From Nannochloropsis salina CCMP1776 (Eukaryota > Sar > Eustigmatophyceae > Eustigmatales > Monodopsidaceae): a DNA stretch of 64,000 nt. Both the position numbers and the translations under genes were made by a program. Below, piece by piece: positions 1 through 12,038 of this stretch (positions are counted from its first letter, which is position 1; every line of letters starts with the position of its first letter). Location of the stretch: positions 32,100 through 96,099 of the forward strand of contig SDOX01000078.1 in assembly GCA_004565275.1 (NCBI GenBank). The letters run 5' to 3'. The notes beneath the pieces are model-generated. The model was given only the letters and a program-made list of their open reading frames with translations, did no database searches and had not been told where the DNA came from.

Positions 1-1380
1 CCGCCCTTACCAAGCCCCAACCGTCCCGCCCCAAAATGCAGGTGGAAGGTCGACCGGTGGGCGAAGTTGATGCTGCTGACGACCCTCCGCAGACCTAAGG
101 AAGGTGCAACTTGGGTGCTTAGAAACGCACTCAATTGGGCGACGGGCAGCACCCGCGCTTCTTCCAGGGTAATCTTGTGGGAGGCGTCGCTGCGAATGCC
201 CTTGGCGGCCCCGATCCGATAGCTGTGTGTGTGGACAAATCGAGTGGGGTACATCCCGTCAATGGTTGCGAGGGAGGGGAGGAGGGCGGGAGGAGGAAGG
301 AGGAGGGCGTCCGGGTGCTCGGGACGTGACAAGGAGGGGAGGGAGGGCCCAACGCCCAAAAAAAGCAGGGCGAGAATCTACCTGCGGTACCGCCGGCGAA
401 ATTCGGCCACGCGTTGGTACACCACGGTGTTTTCCGCTTCGTAGACTGAGGTGTCGGCATCCATCTCCTCCTGCTCTTCCTCCTCCTTCTCGGCCGCCTC
501 CGTGTCTGGGGGGCAAGGAGGAAGGAAGGGAGGGAAGGAGGGAGGGAGGGAAGGAGGGGGGGGAGGGAGGGGAGGGAGGGAGGGAGGGAGGGAGGAAGGG
601 AGGGAAAGCAGCATGACTGCCGGTGAGATCCTTCTTCAGAAGCCTGTGTCCTGTTTCGATCTCCCTCCTAAACCCTCCCTCCGGCCCGCCCTCCGGCCCG
701 CCCTCCCTCCCTCCCTGCTGCCCTCCCTACCGGCATCCGCATTCGGCCCTTCGCCCTGTGCCCCGTGGGCCTTTCCGCTTCGAAACCGGCGGTAGTTCCT
801 CCGGTAGTCGTCCACGGCGGAGGTGCGCAACTGGGTCAAAAAAGCGGGTTCCATGCCTGGAAGGAAGATTCGACGGGAACATTCGTGAGGAACCACCACC
901 GCGTCAGACAAGTGGGGAGGTGCCGGAAGATCTTGCGCGGGGAAAGGGAGGGCGGGGGGGAGGGCGGGAGGCAGGGAAGGGGGGAGATCGGAAGGGAGGG
1001 CGGAAGGGAGGGCGGGAGATAGGGCGGATGCCGGCTCCCCCATCAAGAGGTCTCAGAGTGATGCCTAATCCCCTTGACCAAACGCCGTTCCTAACCCCCT
1101 CCTCCAAAATCTCTACAGGCGCCATTCCTTTCTTGAGAAGGCCCGGGAGCCGTATGAGGGGACATTACGACCATTTGGCGTTTTAGCCGCCATTTGATCC
1201 TCTTTTCTCACCTTTCTTGCTGCTTTTGGTCCCCTCCATGGGTAAAGGCCCCTCCGCTGCCATCGGCATGGTCGTGATGGTAATTGCTGCGGCAGGAGCA
1301 GCTGGTGCCCCTCCCTCTTCATGCTTGCTGGTGCAGGTGAGAACGTCCGAAGCAGCGGCCATATTTTTCAGGTCTGCCAT
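1..1380 (-). CDS. NAD-binding dehydrogenase, likely mannitol-1-phosphate dehydrogenase (5' part only)
   Basis: Four exons join in phase: 1380-1212, 931-731, 505-382 and 222-11. A donor at position 10 shows the gene continues off the left edge. The first 235 residues are present. The start is the first ATG after an in-frame stop. Residues 1-165 are a polar extension with an Ala/Pro-rich start and an acidic EKEEEEQEEMD stretch. The last visible residues, HLHFGAGRLGL followed by a split Gly, match a Rossmann GxGxxGxG dinucleotide loop. Family knowledge: brown-algal and other stramenopile mannitol-1-phosphate 5-dehydrogenases carry a long N-terminal extension before such a loop and reduce fructose-6-phosphate with NADH. 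The catalytic domain lies outside the window, so another long-chain dehydrogenase is possible. The exon 4 acceptor after CACACACAG is my choice because it restores phase; the frame also stays open upstream of it. Confidence 0.5.
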
Positions 1381-3053
1381 AGTCCTAGAAGGTCTGAGGT
1401 GTCGTTCTAGATGGAGGAAAAATTCCAAAAGAGCGCGAGTTTGTGTTTCCAACGCCTCGTCAAGATTGATCCTGTCTATGAGCGTGAAATGACTGTGTGA
1501 GAAAAATTACTACAGCATTGTAGGTATTGCTTAGGTGCAAGCAGCACGAATGATCCATAGCCCATGGTTGTTATACCCAACGCCCGATCTCAACCCCTCA
1601 TGGAAAGCGGTGACGATGGCGTTCCCAATGCCGGTACCACAAATCTTTCCCCCCTCCACACGACTATCACGGCCGAATATCGTGTGGAGGCCGGGGCTGA
1701 CCGTGGATTCCGTCGGCGGTCTCGTCTGCACGCCAAACGCGCCAGATGGAGAATGTTTGGTGCGTTCGCCCTTCGTAACTGTGAGGGAAACGCATGCGCT
1801 ATATAGGACGCCATAAAGTCGACACGCAGGACGCCAAAATTTTAAGCATGCCGTCAATGTCATCTTGAGACCGAAATAATGAGGTCGTCGCGAGATATGG
1901 TCTTGTAGGTTTGTTCTTGTCACGATGTTGGCGTCCGCAAAAAGATCAGCGAACTCAGTACACATGCGGGAGCCCAGGCGTACGCTTAGGACTCGCAAGC
2001 CACGTTTTGAAGGCGTGAATTTATGTTGCATGTGTCGTATACGTGGAAGTGTGCCATAGTAGAGACTACCTTTGACTCGTAAAACACTAACGTGTCGTTT
2101 TGGAGGTATTTTTTTGAAAGTCTTCAGGCTTCTTGTTCCTCGTGTAGGACCCTGCTACCGAATCGAAGGCTCGCTCCCGACATCTGTGGTAAATTTTGAG
2201 TAAAGCACATTTTTGCGACGACACTTTTTCAGTCTCATTCGCAAACTGCGTGTTGTGCGATGACCTCCACGTAATGAATGCAATTTGGCACTGGATCCAA
2301 GCTTTGCTCCTTCTTGCCCGACGGCGCCCGGTCGATGAAGCGAAGATGAGACGCATAAGTCGTTGGAGTTAAAATTGTTCGTTAAGCGCCTTTTTGCACT
2401 CTCGTCTTCATTTGCGGATCCTAAGAGTCTTTAAATTCAGATTATAAGAGGAAGTACCAATGGCAGCGCGGTGACTTTAAGTCATACCCGCCCCCCTCAT
2501 CTTTTGCTTCCACAGGGCACTTACTCCCCTATCCCTTGAACGAGTCTGTCTCCTCAGTAATCCCTCGTCGTCCCCCCCTACTCGCACAGTTCGATCCCTG
2601 CTCTTGTTGCCAAGGATAGCAACTACCGAGGAAGGTGATCGACTCTCCGTCTTATCCTGTGTTGGAATTCCTTCGATGCTGTCAAGCCTCGGGAAAGCTC
2701 CTTCTATTTCGCTTTTTGTGACCGTCGCGCGTGTGGTTGCTCTGTGCATTTTCACCACCTCGTGCAGCGGTTTTTGGGTCGGGCGTTTTCCTCCCACTGC
2801 ACCTCTCTCTCGTCGTTCGTTATTTCGGTGAGGATGCATAGAAGAAGAAATAGGGAGAGGGAAAGAGTGTGAGACAGTACGTGGGAGATTGATGAGGATT
2901 AGGATACCAATGCAAGGGCTGAGGGATACTATCACACGCTGACACTCGTTTGATAGTGCACTTAGGCATCCAAGACCCCATTGTGGCGGTGGCTTGACCG
3001 GTCCCTGCATCCCTCTTTCCCCCCTCACTAGGTCTGCCTCCCTCCCTTTGAGT
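1381..3053. other. Intergenic region between divergent genes
   Basis: No gene could be supported here. A 166-codon ATG-initiated frame on the minus strand (2031-1531) and overlapping plus-strand frames are open, but none shows a recognisable motif or splice structure. This stretch should hold the promoters of both the leftward dehydrogenase and the rightward HAD phosphatase. No clear TATA box or other element was identified. Confidence 0.4.
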
Positions 3054-5087
3054 ATGAAAACAGCCGTGTGCTTCGATTTTGACGGGACGCTGGGCGATAC
3101 GGAGACACCGGCCATGGAAGTGGCCTTTTGGGAAGTGGCGGCCTACCTGCCGGACCTGCCGTTGGGTAGGGACGGAGGGAGGGGAGGAAGGAGGGAGGGA
3201 GGGAGGGAGGGAGGGAGGGAGGGGGGGAAGGCTGAAGGCTGGCCAGCATTCTTGCGACGTTTTTCGACACGGCATCCTGTTAGTCTTGCGAACGGCCAGC
3301 AGGTTGTCCTTGCCCTGACCCGCTCCCTTCTTCCCGCCCTCCATCCCCTCCTCCTTCCCGCCCTCTATCCCCTCCTCCTCCCGCCCTCCTCAGGCGATGC
3401 CGCGGCCCTGCACTCTTTCAAGCAGGATTTTATTCAGAATAATGCTGGTCGCGCCTTTGAGTTCATGGTGGAAGATGTCAACAAGGCAAGGAGGCTTTGA
3501 AATGATGAGGGAGGGAGGGAGGGAGGGGATGAAGAAAGGAGGGAGGAAGGGAATAAGGCGCTCAAACTTGCCCGTGACACTTTCTTTCATGCGTTTCGTA
3601 TATCCAATACAGGAACGGGAGAAGCGGGGGCTTCCTTGCGTGGAAGAAGCCTGGGCCGGTAGGTAGGGCGTGAGGGGAGGAAGAAGGGATGGAGGGAGGG
3701 AGGGAGGGAGGGACGGGAGAGGGCCTGCCATTGTCCTGCCCTCCCATTCAATAGCGCTTAGGACGAAATGTCATATCTCTCCATCTACCATCCTTTGCTG
3801 CCTTGTGCGGACATAACACTCCCTTGTTCATGCGACTTTTCCGCCTCCCTCTTTCCCTCCTTCCCTCCGTCCCTCCCTCAGTCCCTCCCTCGGACACCCA
3901 GCTCCTCAAGCTCCTCGACGAAGCCCGCGCTAACTTTCAACTGCCTCCGATAAAGGAGGTGCTGACCGCAAAACCCTTTCCTTCCATATTCATCATGCAA
4001 AAGGAGGAGACAAATATGGCCCTGGCCGTCGCCACTCAGGCCTGCGATGGGGTCCGTCCTCCCTCCCTCCCTCCCTCCCTCCCTCCCTCCCTTCTTCCCT
4101 CCCTCCCTCTCTCCCTCACCCCCTCCCTTCCTCCTCCCTTTTTGCCCTTTTTTCTCGTATGGTTATGTTTTGATTTTCCCTCTCTGGGCCTGAATTTTTC
4201 GCTAGGAAGTCCACCGCCTTCTCTTCCTTGCCCTGTATAGCATGTAAATTAGCTTTTCGTTTTAATTGACCGGCGATGCTCTCCTCAACCCCCCTCCCTC
4301 CCTCCCTCCCTCTCTCCAGGTCGTGGACGTGTGCCAGACGTTGACCGAGGAGAAGATTCCCTTCTGCATCGCCACGACCAGTCCCAAACCTCGCGTGCCC
4401 ATCTCCGTGAAGGCGGCGAAGCTCGACGCTTACTTTCCGCCCGAGAAGATTCACTCGGGCGAATCCGACTTTGATCCCCCTCGGTAGGTGTCATTTCTTG
4501 AAAAACCGTTTTTTGGAGACTCCGCTCTTATTTCTCCCTCCCTCCTGACGCTCGTGTCGTCTGTCTTCTGTTTCGGTTCAGAAAGGGGGGGGGGGGGGGG
4601 GCATTGCTCGCTACCCCTCAATTCAGGCTTCTTCACGTCCTTGGCCCCTCGTACCCCTTTTCCTTCCCTTCCTCCCAGCTTCAAACCCGCCCCTGACGTG
4701 TACTTGAAGGCAGCCGCGGCTGAAAATTGCGCGCCTGGAGATTGTGTGGCCGTGGAAGACTCAGGCTCCGGCGTTGGCTCGGCGGCCAACGCAGGTATGG
4801 GGCTCATCTTGGGCTATGTCGGAGGGAGCCACATTCCCGCCGATAAGAAGGCCTCCCACGCGGAGATGCTCATGTCGGGGGGCAAGAGCGAGGACGGTCG
4901 AGGCGCGTTGCTTGTGGTGGAGGAATTCCGCAACCTTGCCTCTTTGATCCGAGTATACAAGCAGGATCAGGAGACAGGAAACGGGGGAAAGGGAAAAGCT
5001 GGGTCGTACAGCTTCTCGGACGATGTGATCCAAAAGTTGCAAGGACGGGTTTGGCTGCCGGGTGGAAAGGTGGTGGTCACGAATTAG
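3054..5087 (+). CDS. HAD-superfamily phosphatase (beta-phosphoglucomutase-like), complete
   Basis: Six exons keep phase to the stop and give 330 residues: 3054-3165, 3394-3485, 3613-3658, 3882-4051, 4320-4483 and 4679-5087. HAD motif I is at residues 6-12 (FDFDGTL), with the Asp nucleophile and the general-acid Asp. Motif II is the CIATTSP segment near residue 160. Motif III is KPAPDVYLKAA near residue 196. Motif IV is VAVEDSGSGVGSAANAGM, with the Mg-binding acidic residue. This is the classic subfamily I layout with a helical cap between motifs I and II, as in beta-phosphoglucomutase and phosphoglycolate or sugar phosphatases. The substrate cannot be read from the sequence. The start ATG sits directly before motif I and no transit peptide is obvious, so a cytosolic location is inferred. 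The intron after exon 2 appears to use a GC donor (AAG|GCAAGG). Several introns hold GGGA or CCCT arrays. Confidence 0.9.
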
Positions 5088-6240
5088 GGCTGGATGGAAA
5101 GGAATGAGGGAGAAAAGATGACAAATGTCGGAATGTTGTCGATTGTTTCCCCATGTTGAGGACGACATAGGATTTTAAAATTTTCAAATTGTGATGTTGT
5201 TTCTTTGATTTTCTAGTGAGGCAGGTTGAGCTTTTTTCTTCAAGAAAATGTGACTGCAAAAGCAGTTGAAAAAGGCCCACACAGCAAGTAGGATAGAATT
5301 GAAAGATTAGCTCGAGGTGTCGAACATGGTACTCCAAAAAAACATCTGAAAGGTTGCAAGGAATGATAAAATTAGGGACGCGGGACATGGAAATGATGCT
5401 ATCTGCGAAACTTTCTTAATCTTTCTTTGATTAGCCAAGGTCCTTTATTTCAATCCTGATTTGAAAAATAGTTCAGGGACAGGATTGTATTATCCAGAAA
5501 GCTCTTAAAAATTGCAATTCTCGAGGTTGCCGCGCACCTCGAACCTAGATTTTGTTATCCGATGTGGATAATGAAACTTTCTCTCATCAAATTCATCAAC
5601 TTCAAAATTGCACAGTCGTTGAACGACAAAAATGCAGCGTTGTGAGAGGCCTGAGCTCGTTTTAGATAGGAGACGGGAAAGTAGTTCGAAAACCGTTTAT
5701 GAAGCGAGCAGGTGACGCCATGCTTGCGTTCGTAGGGGAACTGGCTTGTGACTTACTTCTTTCAAGCAAATGACCGATTTCAGGAGCCCATGGGGGATGC
5801 ACTAAGGTATGGTTTCATAGTTAGGTGCTCCTAAAACTTTCCATTCGAAAGTGGATGGAATAGAAATTAGTCTTGTATGCATGCCCCCGTTCGAGGTAAC
5901 TGGGGCTTCGTGAAATGGGCCGAAAAGACTGGATGCAGTTGACCACAAAGGATGTACGGGGCAAGAGGCAGTGTCCTATGTACGTGCGTCTACGGTATCA
6001 GAAAAGACAGAACGGTAATTTTAGTTGCCTTCCATCATGTCGACGCTGTACGCTGAAGCCAGTCCGTCGAAAGAGTGGGTGCTCTCTAATCAAATGCGCG
6101 CTTCTCCAAGGATACTATTCTTCTTGCCCAGCCCAACGGATTTCACGACACAGTCCTCACTTTAACACCATTTAAATTCTAGCTTATCACAGACTTTATA
6201 ACGCTCGCACGTAGCTCGGATTTTGGCGTCACCCAGCGCC
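5088..6240. other. Intergenic, no gene seen
   Basis: This is moderately AT-rich DNA between two rightward genes. An 86-codon frame at 5915-6175 starts with ATG (MGRKDWMQLTT) but has no recognisable domain and no splice support. The stretch should contain the 3' UTR of the phosphatase and the promoter of the esterase. Confidence 0.4.
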
Positions 6241-9200
6241 ATGGGGCGGTAAGTATGGGCTCTCATCGACATGCGCTTCTCCTAGCCCGTGCTTCCCGCT
6301 TCCCTCCTTTTCTGTAGCGCTCTTTACTGAGTTGGAGACAATACCACTTTTTCCAGGATATCCAATAATATGTTCATTTGGTGACTCCTTTTCTGGTAAC
6401 TGTTCTGTTCTTTTGCGGCATTCACGCTAAATTTTCTGCCATACTTTTACCCTGCAGCCTCCTGCTCCTCGTCCGCCACCTCTTCCCCTCTATACTCCTC
6501 TTCCTCAGGCCCACCGCCCCTGCCGACGCCAATCCCCCTCCTTCCCTCCGTCGTGCAAAACCCGCATCAGTCAGTCTGGCGACAGAATTTGTGTCCTGGT
6601 GGTGGAATGATCCGCTTCCGCCTCCTCCTGAATATAAAGGGGATCCCTTCCTCACCTTGGGGGAGAGGTTTGGACGCCCAGCCCGGGTCGTTCTGCCCAA
6701 CGCGTACAACGAGACACACAGAGTTTACCCGCTGGTCTTAGTCTTGCATGGGTGGAAGAGCAATGGTGGGTGGAAAGTCGGAGGAGTATGGGGAGGACGG
6801 GCAAGGGAGAGCTTTGGACAGTGGAGGAGCATGGGGAGGACGGGCAAGGGAGAGCTTTGAACAGCGTCGGTAGATGACGCTTGGGCTTATGAATAGTGAC
6901 CTCGTGCAGCATTTCTAATGCATGTTTTATGCCACCATTTATATTTTCCACTCTCCATGATCCCGACATGGGTCCTTCCCCCTCTGCGTGACAGGCGACT
7001 ACCACGATTTCTACTTGGGCGTGAGCGCCCGGGCTTCGGATCCTCGTCTGGGAGGGTTCATCGCCGTCATTCCTAACGGCACCTGGGATGCCGTGCGGCA
7101 GGTAGGAGGCTAGGGGAATACTCGGAGAGGCAATGGGAAAGGGGGTGTCGTAGACTCCTTGGGAGTACTCCCCTGGAGTCTAGCCATGCCATCTCGGGGT
7201 ATCGATGCCAGCGATGGCTTTTCCTTACATAGACAGGTATATATTAATCCATCTCGATAATTTATGTAATTTTTCTTCCCTTTCCCATTTTTCTCCAATG
7301 ATTTTTCTTCCGTTCTCCTGTCAGAGCCGGTTCTGGAACGCAGGCACGTGTTGCGATTATTCTCGGAGCAATGTGGACGACGAGAAGTATTTGACGGGGT
7401 ACGGCAAGCCCTCTCTTCCCCTTTGTTGGATCTGGCCCACCCTCTTGCCCTCCGTCATCCCTTCCCGCCATCGTTCTTTCCTTCCCCTCTGTTTTGCTCT
7501 CATTCCTGCTTCTATTCTTAATTCCAGCTTTGCCTGTTCACTATCAATCCCATTGCCTTCCCTCCCTCTCTCCCTTCTCCTCTCCTTGACCTCTTCTGCT
7601 ACTACCTCCTAAAACACCTGGCTCCAGGGCTCATTTCCTTCCCTTTTCCCCCTCGTTCTCCCCCTTTCCGCTTCCCTCGCTCTCTCCCGCTCTCCCCGCG
7701 TCGCGTGCCGAAGGCTGATGGATGAGGCACACAGTAAATACCGCGTCGACTCGGAAGAGATTTACGTCGTAGGCCATTCCAACGGCGGCTTGATGGCCCA
7801 GGTAGTCCCCCTCCCTCCCTCCCTCCCTCCCTCCCTCCCTCCCTCCTTTCCTTCCCCCTATTCAACCTCCCTCCCTGTCATCCATCCTACCATCCTTCCC
7901 GCCGCCCCTACTGCTGTCCACCCACTATCCCTCCTCTCTCATGCTTATATCTTCGGCACATTAGCAGGTACGATGCCCTCCAATACGAACTTATGCCCCT
8001 TCCTCCCTCTCTCCCTCCCTCCCTCCCTCCCTCCCTCCCTCCCTCCCCCAGGTCCTGGGCTGCCACCACTCCCACACCTTCAAGGGCTTTGTGAGCATAA
8101 GTCCGGGTATCATCCCTATAAATTGCTCCAGCACCACCGTCAAAAAGGTGGGGTGCAAGGGAAGGATGGAAGGAGGGAAAACGTCATGGCCATCGCGCTC
8201 TCTATGCTGCTCGACACGGACCTCTTCGTATACATTTCTTTTCATTCCTCCCTCCCTCTTTGTCTCTTCTCCCTACCTCCCTCCCTTCCTCCTTCCTTCA
8301 TCCCTTCTCGACCCCTGCTTCAGGTTTTGATGGTGGCAGGCACTGAAGACGTCTTCTTCTCTGTCCAGGACGGTTACTCTAATATGGGCCAATGGGGGAG
8401 ACACCTTGGGTGCCCGTCAACGGCGACAGAAGAAGGTAATCCGTCCTTTCTCCCTCCCTCCCTCCTTCTCTTCCTATCTCTTTCTACTATATCTCTTTCT
8501 ATTCTTCTCCCGTGCCAGATCCATGCATACTCAGCAATGTGATTGCAATGATTCCTTCTTGACGGGCCTATCCTGCCCGCTTCCTCTCGTCCTAATTCCT
8601 CCTCCAACGGATGTCTTCCATTCCAACCCCTCTCCCTCTTTCCCTCTCTCCCTCCGCTCCCTCTCCCAGGCGAGACCCGTGACTACGACTGTATTGTAAA
8701 TGCACCGGCAGGGATCGATTCGTGGTATAACTACTACAGGTCAGGAGGGCGGATGTCATAGTGGGAGGGAGGGAGAGAGGAAGGAAAGTGAAGAATGCAG
8801 AAAGCCACTGGCGAATTCCTAGAAGCAGGCAAAGGTAATGTGACGTGCTGAACAAAATGGGCGCAAAAGGATCCAGGAAACGAGGACATTAAGCGGGGAC
8901 GAGGGACGGAAAGACATGAATCACAGGGGGGAAACGGAGGGAGGCAGATTGACGGGTGGGGAGGGGGGAGGGAAGCGAGGAAGACGATGGGCCTGACTCC
9001 TTTCACTCATCCTTTCTTCGGATGCGCACAGGGACAGAAACTGCCAGAAAACAGGGACCTACCCAGAGACGTGAGTCTCTCTTCTCCTGTTTCCCTACCT
9101 ACCTCCCTCCCTTCCTCCCTCCTTTTCTCCCTTCCTTTCTGACTGTCTATATCCTCAACGACGCTTCTTCACACGGCTTTCTCTCTCGTCGCTCTCCCTT

Positions 9201-9454
9201 GATTCTTTCTTCGATTCCTCTCCCTCCCTTCTCACATCCTTCCTCTTCTTCGCTTCGCTCTGCCCTTCTTTCTTTTTCCCACCCGCCGTTTTTCTGGCTC
9301 GCTGCCGGTTCTCAGGTCTATCTTGGCGTGGGACGCGTGCGGGAGGAGGAATGACGCCAAACAGGCATTGTGGCTGATGGAAAAAAACACTCATAACCCT
9401 GCCTTCAATGATCGCTTTTCTCACGACATTTTGAAGTTCTTACTCGCGGAATGA
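6241..9454 (+). CDS. Secreted alpha/beta-hydrolase esterase (PHB-depolymerase / feruloyl-esterase LpqC-like), complete
   Basis: Ten exons close in phase to 346 residues: 6241-6248, 6458-6765, 6995-7101, 7325-7398, 7714-7801, 8052-8147, 8324-8435, 8670-8739, 9032-9070 and 9316-9454. The first coding exon is only ATGGGGCG before a strong GTAAGT donor. It joins a Leu-rich segment, giving a signal peptide (MGRLLLLVRHLFPSILLFLR) with likely cleavage after APA. Then come LVLVLHGWKSNG (oxyanion region), VIPNGTWDAVRQ, a Cys-containing WNAGTCCDYS, the nucleophile elbow GHSNGGLMA, and VAGTEDVFFS carrying the probable catalytic Asp. The His is probably in the C-terminal KNTHNPAF segment, but this is uncertain. 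Known relatives hydrolyse polyhydroxybutyrate or feruloyl and acetyl esters outside the cell. Here extracellular or wall ester hydrolysis is inferred. Confidence 0.85.
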
Positions 9455-10105
9455 GAGCCATCGTGAGGTCACGACAATAAAAATGAAGGAGTGGGAAGGA
9501 GGGAGGATGGGAAGGAGTAAGGGAGGGAGGGAAGAAGGGAGGGAGGGAAGGCAGGAAGGAGCCATCTCCTCGCGCTTCAATGATTACGTGGTGATATACT
9601 TTACCGATCGTTATCCACGAAAAAGTGAAGGAGGGAAGGACAGTGGCCAAGGAGGGAAGAAGGGGCTTCTCAGGAAAATCTGCCCTCGGACCTTTGTGCC
9701 GTAGAAAAGGCGGGAAGGAAGGGAAAAGCGACGGCTAGGGTGAACGAATGGATGCGGGTATTGAACGTTTTACGGGAGCAGGCTGTGCATGGCTCGGAAA
9801 AAGCCACGAAGGGATGTCGATATCAGTTACAAAGGGGAGTCCGATTAGGAGTGTCTAACATGCCGGGGGAGAAGGTAAAAGAGCTTTGTGAAAACAGTGT
9901 GCAACCTGAAAGTCGCGTCCCTATTTTTCATGGCTGTACTTTTTGAATCTTAGTGTGAGAGCATACAAGGCAGGACCTTCGTCCACCTCGTTTAATTTTT
10001 CCGTTGCTACCATTTCATTTCTCTCGTCACCCTTTCCCTCTCATTTGGTTTTATTTCCCTCCCCATCATTTTGTATTCCCTAAAACCCACTGACAATCCA
10101 ACACC
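9455..10105. other. Short spacer between convergent genes
   Basis: This holds the 3' ends of the esterase (+) and the nitrilase-like gene (-). An AATAAAA string at about 9477-9483, just after the esterase stop, could serve in polyadenylation. A GGGA-rich stretch lies at about 9488-9560. No gene is supported. Confidence 0.4.
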
Positions 10106-12038
10106 TCAGTCCATGTACAATGGCAAAGGCTTATGAAGTCCATAGATGTGTAAAGCCCCTGGCCCTCCCGCGAAGAAAGAACCGAGATTATGCACGGCCT
10201 TGACGGGAAACACGCGCACGTCGTCCGTGCCCAAGTCCTCATAAAACGAGGCATTCCGACTCCCTTTCGCCGATACATGCGCCCCCACCGCCCGACGTTG
10301 CACACGGGCAAACTGCGTATGTCCTGCGTACCTTTCATTTGTCTCATCGACATAATTCGTGAAGAGACAGGGTACCTCATTTACTTTTCCCCTCTGGGGG
10401 AGGCCTGAGGCCGGAGTGGAGGTGCCGCCGATCGCGTATTGCCCATCCACGTTGAAAATCAAGCCCCCCTCTTCCACTGCCGCCCCATTCTCCTTGATTT
10501 GCATCCCACAGGACGGGATTAATTGCACGTGGAATGGGTGATTCCCAATGTTTCGCCGCAACCGGACATCACGATGGTCGAGGCAAATTTCCACCGCCAC
10601 GTCCAACGCCCGTTCTGCTCCCACGGAGGAACCTTCCCTCCATGACGCCGTCATGGGAGCTCCTGATTCAACCGGGGGGGGTTGCTTACTCTTGTCTTTA
10701 CTTTGGGTGAAGGAATCAGGAGCTGAACCGAGCGGCGAAGGGCTTACTTGGAAAATTGCGTACTTGTCCCGTGCGTGTCGCTTGACGTCCCCCGCAGTCA
10801 GGTCAATGGATTGATAGGTGACCATCTGAGAAGCAAGAACATAGTGTGAGTAACAAAGCATGAGACATGGATGGCGTATATGGCATTTGGGAGAGAGATA
10901 GGGTGCGAATGGCGAGAGGATCGGTCGCATAAAGCAGAGGAGCCAAGGTGGGAGCATTGGAAGACGAGGCAACGTTCCAGCAATGAAAAGGGAACCGATC
11001 CAATTGGTGCCTTACTCAATCGTTGTCAATGACGTAAACCATGGAGTCACAGGCCAGAAGGCGGGATAAAGGGCAATGTACAGGGCACTCTGCGGGATCG
11101 GGGATAAGAAGCAGAGCGCGGCGACATACCTGCTCTGTGACCACCGGCTGTTTGTTCACCTCGTACAGCAGGAAGTCCTCATTGCTACAAAAATATTTCT
11201 CTGTAGTCATGGTTTTTGTGGCCAGTTCCTGGTTTGGCACATCATGTAAATTACTGCCGAAAATCAAGGCTCTGTTCCGGACAGACAGCAATGGGTAAGC
11301 GTGGCAATGTTTGATAAAGCCGACCAGCATATCCATGATCACCTCGGACAGAGGTCCATAGCAATGTCTTAGTTGTCGGCACAGGGATTCCACCACAGCG
11401 TTTCGTGTAATGGTGGAGTTTAAATTGTAGAGTTTCTCCTTGTTTTCGACCCGGGCCGTGATAGCAGTCCCACATATAAACAACCAATGTGGATACTCAT
11501 TGGCGGGAAACGCGTCCGCCAGCGCCTGTAAAATCACGTCTGCAGGATCCTCTTCTTTGCTTGTGTGTAAATAAGGACCCTCATGGCCATGCCAGAAGAA
11601 CTCAGGTGCGCAAAAAACTGTTAGCACTGTCTCGTTGTCGTCGTTGGAAGGAAGCTGGGCTTTCGCAGTCTTGACGGCGAGTTGAAGGACGGATAAACGT
11701 CCTTGAATGTCCTTTTGTACATTTTCATGACCGAGATAAGTACCTGCAACGGCACCTTGACCATTAGGATCACCCACGGGTACGATATTGGCGGGCGTTG
11801 TCGGAATGACATATCCAATGAAGCGAATATGAGTGTACTTGGTAGAGTGGAGGCCCGCGAGTGTGGAGGGAAGCTTCTCGCCTGCTTTGAATCTTTTAGC
11901 ACTGCTTGGACGTGCATTGTCTGTATTTCTTTCGTTCCCATGCATGATCCTACGGAGAGAGATAAAGGGACATTTAGACTTTACGGGGGTCGACCAGAGC
12001 ATCCTAAGCCTGGGAGCCTCCGTCGATAATTCTGGCAT
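10106..12038 (-). CDS. Carbon-nitrogen hydrolase (nitrilase superfamily) protein
   Basis: Two exons, 12038-11130 and 10825-10106, are joined by a phase-0 intron with a CAG|GTATGT donor and a TTCTCAG acceptor. They give about 542 residues. The nitrilase-superfamily Glu lies in VFCAPEFFWHG, and the nucleophilic Cys in DVAVEICLDHR within exon 2. I did not assign the third residue, the Lys, with certainty. The protein is longer than typical members (about 270-350 residues), with extra sequence before the Glu and around a Pro/Ser-rich insert in exon 2. Family members cleave or transfer amide or nitrile nitrogen; the substrate is unknown. The start is the first in-frame ATG (MPELSTEAP) after an in-frame TGA. 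A later Met (MHGNERNTD) is an alternative. Only one short array-free intron is present, unlike most neighbours. Confidence 0.75.

Noticed and set aside
227-1186. Plus-strand frames rich in [10 protein letters not shown]
   Set aside because: They are translations of GGGA arrays in introns of the minus-strand dehydrogenase.
1531-2031. 166-codon ATG frame on the minus strand between two genes
   Set aside because: Overlapping frames of similar quality are open on the plus strand, no domain or splice signal supports it, and it lies in a likely bidirectional promoter region.
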